A stretch of DNA of 64,000 nt. It comes from JARDZU01 sp963730285 (GTDB lineage: Bacteria; Actinomycetota; Acidimicrobiia; Spongiisociales; ZC4RG35). The stretch lies in NCBI GenBank assembly GCA_963730285.1, contig CAVSQY010000007.1, forward strand, positions 496,001 through 560,000. Reading direction: 5' to 3'. Positions 60,197 to 64,000 of the stretch are shown here, one piece after another. Below the pieces are notes generated by a model that did no database searches, was not told where the DNA came from, and was given only the letters and a program-made list of their open reading frames with translations. The position numbers and the translations under genes were made by a program. The stretch's first letter is position 1; each line of letters starts with the position of its first letter.

Positions 60197-61078
60197 GTGG
60201 AAAAAGGTACCGATCGGGTCAAACGAGGATTGGCCGAGATGCTCAAAGGCGGCGTCATCATGGATGTCGTCAACGCGGACGAGGCCAAGATCGCCGAAGA
60301 GGCCGGCGCCGTCGCCGTCATGGCGCTGGAGCGAGTCCCTTCTGATATCCGCAAGGACGGTGGTGTAGCCCGGATGGCCGATCCCACCAAGATCGAAGAG
60401 ATACAGGCCTCGGTGACCATTCCGGTGATGGCGAAGTGCCGTATCGGTCACTTTGCCGAGGCTGCGGTGCTGCAGGCGTTGGGTGTCGACTACATCGACG
60501 AGTCGGAGGTTCTGACGCCGGCCGATGAGGAGAACCACGTCGACAAGTGGTCGTTCACCACGCCGTTCGTCTGTGGTGCGAGGAACCTGGGCGAAGCTCT
60601 TCGGCGCATCGGGGAGGGCGCCGCCATGATCCGGACAAAGGGTGAGGCAGGGACCGGGAACGTGGTGGAGGCGGTCCGCCACATGCGCACCGTCACCACC
60701 GAGCTTCGCTCCCTGACTCAGCTCGATGACTCGCAGCTGATGTCGGCAGCCCGTGATCATGCCGCCCCATACGAGCTGGTCAAAGAAGTCGCAGCCACCG
60801 GCAAGCTCCCAGTGGTCAACTTCGCCGCCGGCGGCATCGCCACACCCGCCGATGCCGCTCTGATGATGTCCTTGGGCGTCGATGGCGTCTTTGTCGGATC
60901 CGGGATATTCAAGAGCTCCAGCCCGGAGGCGTACGCCCGAGCGATAGTCGAGGCGACGACCTTCTGGAATGAGCCTGAGGTGGTAGCCAAGGTGTCGCGA
61001 GGACTGGGTGAGGCCATGCCCGGAATCGCGTTGGAGACGCTGAAGGACTCGGAGCGCCTGGCCGGCCGGGGATGGTGA
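60197..61078 (+). CDS. pdxS: pyridoxal 5'-phosphate synthase lyase subunit
   Basis: 293 residues, the highly conserved PdxS TIM barrel. MDVVNADEAKIAEEAGAVAV, the catalytic Lys in PVMAKCRIGHFAEA and GVDGVFVGSGIFKS are present. It makes pyridoxal phosphate from ribose 5-phosphate, glyceraldehyde 3-phosphate and the ammonia released by PdxT. The start is GTG 60197. It is one base ahead of pdxT. Confidence 0.97.
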   Translation: MEKGTDRVKRGLAEMLKGGVIMDVVNADEAKIAEEAGAVAVMALERVPSDIRKDGGVARMADPTKIEEIQASVTIPVMAKCRIGHFAEAAVLQALGVDYIDESEVLTPADEENHVDKWSFTTPFVCGARNLGEALRRIGEGAAMIRTKGEAGTGNVVEAVRHMRTVTTELRSLTQLDDSQLMSAARDHAAPYELVKEVAATGKLPVVNFAAGGIATPADAALMMSLGVDGVFVGSGIFKSSSPEAYARAIVEATTFWNEPEVVAKVSRGLGEAMPGIALETLKDSERLAGRGW

Positions 61079-61079
61079 G

Positions 61080-61643
61080 ATGACCTCGGTTGGCGTCCTC
61101 GCCCTCCAAGGGGACGTCCGAGAGCACCTTGTCGTTCTCGAGTCATTGGGGGCCAGGGCGATCGAGATAAAGCGGCCGGAGCAGTTGGGCATGGTCGACG
61201 CCCTGGTGATCCCGGGAGGGGAGTCGACCACCATCGCGAAGATGGCCGTCCGGTTCGGTCTCATTGAGCCATTGCGCTCGGCGCTTTCCGACGGCATGCC
61301 TGCGTTTGGAACTTGTGCCGGGTTGATCTTCATGGGGAGCTCGGTGACCGACGGTGATCAGCCCCAGCTCGGGATCCTCGATGTCGTGGTGCGTCGAAAC
61401 GCCTTTGGGCGGCAGAACGACTCGTTCGAGGCGGACCTCGACGTTTCCGGGCTCGATGCGCCGGTGCACGGTGTCTTCATTCGCGCTCCTTGGGTTGAGA
61501 AGGTGGGCTCGGAGGTGGAAGTACTCGCCGAGATCGACCATCATCCGGTGATGGTGCGCCAGGGCAATCTCCTTGCCTCGTCGTTCCACCCGGAGCTGAC
61601 TGGTGACGGGCGCGTTCACCAGATGCTTCTCGACTTGATTTGA
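61080..61643 (+). CDS. pdxT: pyridoxal 5'-phosphate synthase glutaminase subunit
   Basis: 187 residues, class I glutamine amidotransferase. VLALQGDVREHL opens it. GGESTT, the nucleophile Cys in GTCAGLIFM and the His-Glu in SFHPELTGD complete the triad. It feeds ammonia to PdxS. It starts one base after the pdxS stop (TGAGATG), so both subunits are made together. Confidence 0.96.
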   Translation: MTSVGVLALQGDVREHLVVLESLGARAIEIKRPEQLGMVDALVIPGGESTTIAKMAVRFGLIEPLRSALSDGMPAFGTCAGLIFMGSSVTDGDQPQLGILDVVVRRNAFGRQNDSFEADLDVSGLDAPVHGVFIRAPWVEKVGSEVEVLAEIDHHPVMVRQGNLLASSFHPELTGDGRVHQMLLDLI

Positions 61644-61652
61644 GGTAGTGCG

Positions 61653-62402
61653 ATGTCCGGCCACTCCAAGTGGGCAAACATCAAGCATCGAAAGGGCCGT
61701 CAAGATGCGGCCCGAGGCAAGCTGTTCGGAAAGCTGGCCAAGGCCATCGAGATCGCCGCCCGCGAGGGTGGAGGCAGTCTCGACTTCAATCCTGCCCTGG
61801 TAACTGCCGTTGACAAGGCGAAAGCCGCCTCCATGCCAAATGACAACATCGATCGGGCGATCAAACGAGGCACGGGTGAGGTCGAGGGAGCCATCTATGA
61901 GGAGATCTGGTACGAGGGCTACGGGCCCGGTGGGGTTGCCCTCTACGTGCAGATCCTCACCGACAATCGCAATCGGGCCGCCTCAGACGTGCGATCTACG
62001 TTCACCCGAAGTGGCGGGAATCTCGGTGAGCCCGGCTCGGTGGGTTACCTATTCAGCCAGAAGGGCCAGATCATGGCCAGGGGCCCGGAAGAGGAGGTCA
62101 TGCTCACTGCCCTCGATGCCGGAGCCGAGGACATACGCGAGGACGAGGAATCACTATTCGAAGTGGTAACCGTTCCCGGCGACTTGCAAGAGGTGAAGAA
62201 GGCCCTCGAGGCAGCCGGGATAGCGGTGGAGTCCGCGGACGTCACCCAACTGCCCTCCAGCACGGTCCCGGTGGGGGAGAGCGACGCCCGCAAGCTCTTT
62301 CGTCTCATCGATGCCCTCGACGACCTGGATGATGTCCAGGCCGTCTTCTCCAATTACGACATCGACGACGATGTCATGGAAAGGGTGCTCGAAGAGGTCT
62401 GA
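61653..62402 (+). CDS. yebC: YebC/PmpR-family protein
   Basis: 249 residues of the DUF28/YebC family: MSGHSKWANIKHRKGRQDA, the central block PNDNIDRAIKRGTGE and YEGYGPGGVALYV. YebC proteins regulate translation of hard-to-elongate stretches and, in some species, transcription. It is close behind pdxT and upstream of ruvCAB, an order kept in actinobacteria. Confidence 0.94.
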   Translation: MSGHSKWANIKHRKGRQDAARGKLFGKLAKAIEIAAREGGGSLDFNPALVTAVDKAKAASMPNDNIDRAIKRGTGEVEGAIYEEIWYEGYGPGGVALYVQILTDNRNRAASDVRSTFTRSGGNLGEPGSVGYLFSQKGQIMARGPEEEVMLTALDAGAEDIREDEESLFEVVTVPGDLQEVKKALEAAGIAVESADVTQLPSSTVPVGESDARKLFRLIDALDDLDDVQAVFSNYDIDDDVMERVLEEV

Positions 62403-62405
62403 CGG

Positions 62406-62549
62406 TCAGACGGTCTTCCTACCGGCCATGCCCCCGTAGATCAGGACCACCACCGCGGCCACTCCCACTTCGATCAGCAACTTGACCCAATCGATCCCGT
62501 CCGTATCGCCAATCCCCAGGGATCGAGCGATGAAGTTCCTCTGTGGCAC
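62406..62549 (-). CDS. possible 47-residue single-helix membrane protein
   Basis: The minus frame from GTG 62549 gives 47 residues with one membrane helix (VKLLIEVGVAAVVVLIYGG) and a basic tail ending MAGRKTV. The helix composition is unlikely to arise by chance, but there is no clear ribosome site. It lies between yebC (tail to tail, 3 bp apart) and ruvC (divergent). No family recognised. Confidence 0.4.
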   Translation of the reverse strand: MPQRNFIARSLGIGDTDGIDWVKLLIEVGVAAVVVLIYGGMAGRKTV

Positions 62550-62606
62550 TTCCGGGCGCAGGCCGCCTCAGGCCCGAGATGCCTTCGATTCGTGTCCCCG
62601 AGCGCC

Positions 62607-62612
62607 TAATCT
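62607..62612 (+). promoter_or_regulatory. putative -10 of ruvC
   Basis: TAATCT lies 10 bp before the ruvC ATG, and TTCGAT 17 bp further upstream could be a -35. With this spacing the transcript would begin at or within a few bases of the start codon (leaderless). Confidence 0.45.
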
Positions 62613-62615
62613 GCC

Positions 62616-62629
62616 CAAACATATGTTCG
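62616..62629. promoter_or_regulatory. LexA box overlapping the ruvC start
   Basis: CAAACATATGTTCG matches CGAAC-N4-GTTCG at nine of ten defined positions and contains the ruvC ATG (62623). LexA bound here would cover the presumed transcription start. Confidence 0.7.
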
Positions 62630-63105
62630 TCTTGGGTATCGATCCCGGTCTGTCGGTCACCGGATACGGCTTGGTGGAGAGCGGCCATCCACCCCGAGCC
62701 CATTTGGCCGGGGTGATCCGCACGGAACCGTCTGCACCGATGGCGGTCAGGCTCGCTGAGTTGTACAACGGTCTCATGCAAGTGATAGCCGAATCCAACC
62801 CGAACGAGGTGGCTCTCGAAACCGTCTTCACCAACCGAAACCTCCAGACTGCGATATCGGTCGGCCGGGCCTCGGGCGTCGCGATCCTGGCGGCCGCGCA
62901 GGCCGGCCTTCCGGTGTCCGAATATGTGCCCACTGCAGTCAAATCGGCGATAACCGGCGACGGCTCCGCGTCCAAGCGTCAGATACAGGAGATGGTCGCC
63001 CGTCTGCTGCATCTCGATCAGCCCCCCAAACCGGCAGACGCGGCCGACGCTCTGGCCATAGCTCTCTGCCACCTCAGGGTCGCACCACTCGAGGCGGCGA
63101 GATGA
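62623..63105 (+). CDS. ruvC: Holliday junction resolvase RuvC
   Basis: 160 residues from ATG 62623 (FVLGIDPGLSVTGYG), the standard length; the upstream in-frame extension is not conserved. Catalytic acids: Asp in GIDPG, Glu in ALETVF, and the C-terminal Asp pair in ADAADALAIA. It cleaves Holliday junctions moved by RuvAB. A LexA box over its start places the ruv operon in the SOS regulon. Confidence 0.95.
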   Translation: MFVLGIDPGLSVTGYGLVESGHPPRAHLAGVIRTEPSAPMAVRLAELYNGLMQVIAESNPNEVALETVFTNRNLQTAISVGRASGVAILAAAQAGLPVSEYVPTAVKSAITGDGSASKRQIQEMVARLLHLDQPPKPADAADALAIALCHLRVAPLEAAR

Positions 63106-63671
63106 TCGGGCGACTGCGGGGGGTCTTGGTGGCTCGGCGTGGCGAGATCGTGTGTGTGGAAGTCGGCGGCGTGGGATACGAGATCACCATGACTCCGCGC
63201 GGCCTGACCGGGCTTCCCGGCATCGGTGAGGAAGTGGTCATCCACACCCACACCTTGGTGCGCGAGGACGAATTGAGCCTCTATGGGTTTGGCTCGGAGC
63301 CTGATCGTGATCTGTTTCGGGTGCTACTCGGCGCAGCGGGTGTCGGTCCCAAGCTGGCCATGGCGATCTCCGGGACCATGACACACGACGAGATCGTTAG
63401 AGCCATCGTCACAGAGGACTCCGACGCATTGACCGTGGTGTCCGGCGTGGGTAAACGAGGCGCACAGCGGATCGTGCTCGAGTTGGCCCCGAAGTTGTCG
63501 GGGATCGATCCAGAGCTGACCGGGTCGTCCTCGACTGTCACCGTGAGACAAGCCTTGGAAGGGTTGGGGTACTCGGCCGAGGAAATCAACGCGGTGATGG
63601 GTGAGCTCGACCCCGCTTCGACGATCGAGGTCCAGATCAAGACTGCATTGAAGGCGTTGGGGCGGAGGTAG
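63102..63671 (+). CDS. ruvA: Holliday junction branch-migration protein RuvA
   Basis: 189 residues: N-terminal OB fold (MIGRLRGVLVARRGEIVCVEVGG), tandem helix-hairpin-helix motifs (GVGPKLAMAISG, VSGVGKRGAQRIVLEL), and a C-terminal domain that contacts RuvB. ATGA overlaps the ruvC stop. It binds the four-way junction as a tetramer. Confidence 0.95.
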   Translation: MIGRLRGVLVARRGEIVCVEVGGVGYEITMTPRGLTGLPGIGEEVVIHTHTLVREDELSLYGFGSEPDRDLFRVLLGAAGVGPKLAMAISGTMTHDEIVRAIVTEDSDALTVVSGVGKRGAQRIVLELAPKLSGIDPELTGSSSTVTVRQALEGLGYSAEEINAVMGELDPASTIEVQIKTALKALGRR

Positions 63672-63673
63672 AT

Positions 63674-64000
63674 TTGAGAGAGGACAGCTTGCTCAGCCCC
63701 GGCCTTGAGAACGACGAGGAGATCTCACTCCGTCCCAAGCGGCTGGACGACTTCGTCGGTCAGGACCGAGTTCGCAACCGGCTGCGTATCTCCCTTGAAG
63801 CCGCCATGAAAGAGAGCCGGCCCCTCGATCACGTCCTCTTTTCGGGGCCGCCAGGTCTGGGCAAGACCACACTCGCCGGAGTGATCGCCCACGAGTTGGA
63901 TGTGAAGATGCGGATCACCTCAGGACCGGCTCTCGATCGCCCCGGTGACCTGGCCTCGATACTCTCCAACCTCGATCCGGGCGATGTGTTCTTCATTGAC
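63674..64000 (+). CDS. ruvB: Holliday junction helicase RuvB, N-terminal part
   Basis: The frame from TTG 63674 (GGAGGT four bases upstream) runs off the window after 109 codons. RPKRLDDFVGQDRVRNRL and Walker A GPPGLGKTTL identify the RuvB AAA+ domain; the visible part ends in Walker B (FFID). It drives branch migration with RuvA. It starts 2 bp after the ruvA stop. Confidence 0.93.
   Translation, partial: MREDSLLSPGLENDEEISLRPKRLDDFVGQDRVRNRLRISLEAAMKESRPLDHVLFSGPPGLGKTTLAGVIAHELDVKMRITSGPALDRPGDLASILSNLDPGDVFFID

Overview
The window is about 64 kb of high-GC bacterial chromosome with many GTG starts and tightly packed genes. It most likely comes from a non-mycobacterial, deep-branching actinomycete, for example the Acidimicrobiia. 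The synteny is the main evidence: lexA / LysM SOS protein / nrdR, and thrS ... pgsA-PIM acyltransferase-pimA-pdxST-yebC-ruvCAB, both follow the Mycobacterium tuberculosis order. The genome carries both RNase J and RNase Y, and RNase Y is absent from mycobacteria. The species is inferred, not shown.

Layout. 1-3.3 kb: a zinc-uptake module split over two divergent units (permease and binding lipoprotein on minus, Zur and ATPase on plus) around a perfect 7-1-7 Zur-type box. 3.3-11.1 kb: housekeeping and redox genes (RRM protein, cyclophilin, thioredoxin-like protein, a P-loop kinase/F420 oxidoreductase fusion, dapA-rnj, an iodotyrosine-deiodinase-like flavoprotein). 11.2-19 kb: ftsK, then a 2-oxoacid dehydrogenase operon (E1a, E1b, E2). 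Three bases behind it lies an AhpD-family gene whose second active-site cysteine codon is TGA, followed by a bacterial SECIS-like hairpin, so it is a probable selenoprotein. 19-24.7 kb: RamB-type regulator diverging from aceB-aceA (glyoxylate shunt), then an archaeal-type-II-GAPDH-like gene. 24.8-37 kb: rimO, cinA, thpR, recA, rny, miaB, miaA, dapF, lexA, the LysM SOS gene, nrdR, dut and a Gly-Cys-Val tRNA cluster.

37.2-42.6 kb: a 5.3-kb integrative element in the 3' end of tRNA-Val(GAC). It is bounded by a 46-bp direct repeat. It carries a tyrosine integrase, matching putative integrase arm sites near both ends, a MntA-HepT toxin-antitoxin pair, a coiled-coil SEC-C protein, a DUF2293-like protein and several unknown small genes. 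The terminator that probably served the original tRNA lies just outside the right end.

42.6-64 kb: small unknowns and a second tRNA-Val, kynU, an LCP cell-wall ligase, a PLP ammonia-lyase, a DUF368 lipid-carrier transporter, a patatin, a degenerate phosphotransferase, thrS, gltA and an EF-G paralogue, then the phosphatidylinositol-mannoside genes, pyridoxal phosphate synthase, yebC and ruvCAB (ruvB is cut by the window end). An SOS circuit can be read from sequence: LexA boxes precede recA, fill the lexA/LysM intergenic region, and overlap the ruvC start codon. I see no CRISPR array or IS transposase, and no selA, selB, selC or selD in this window.
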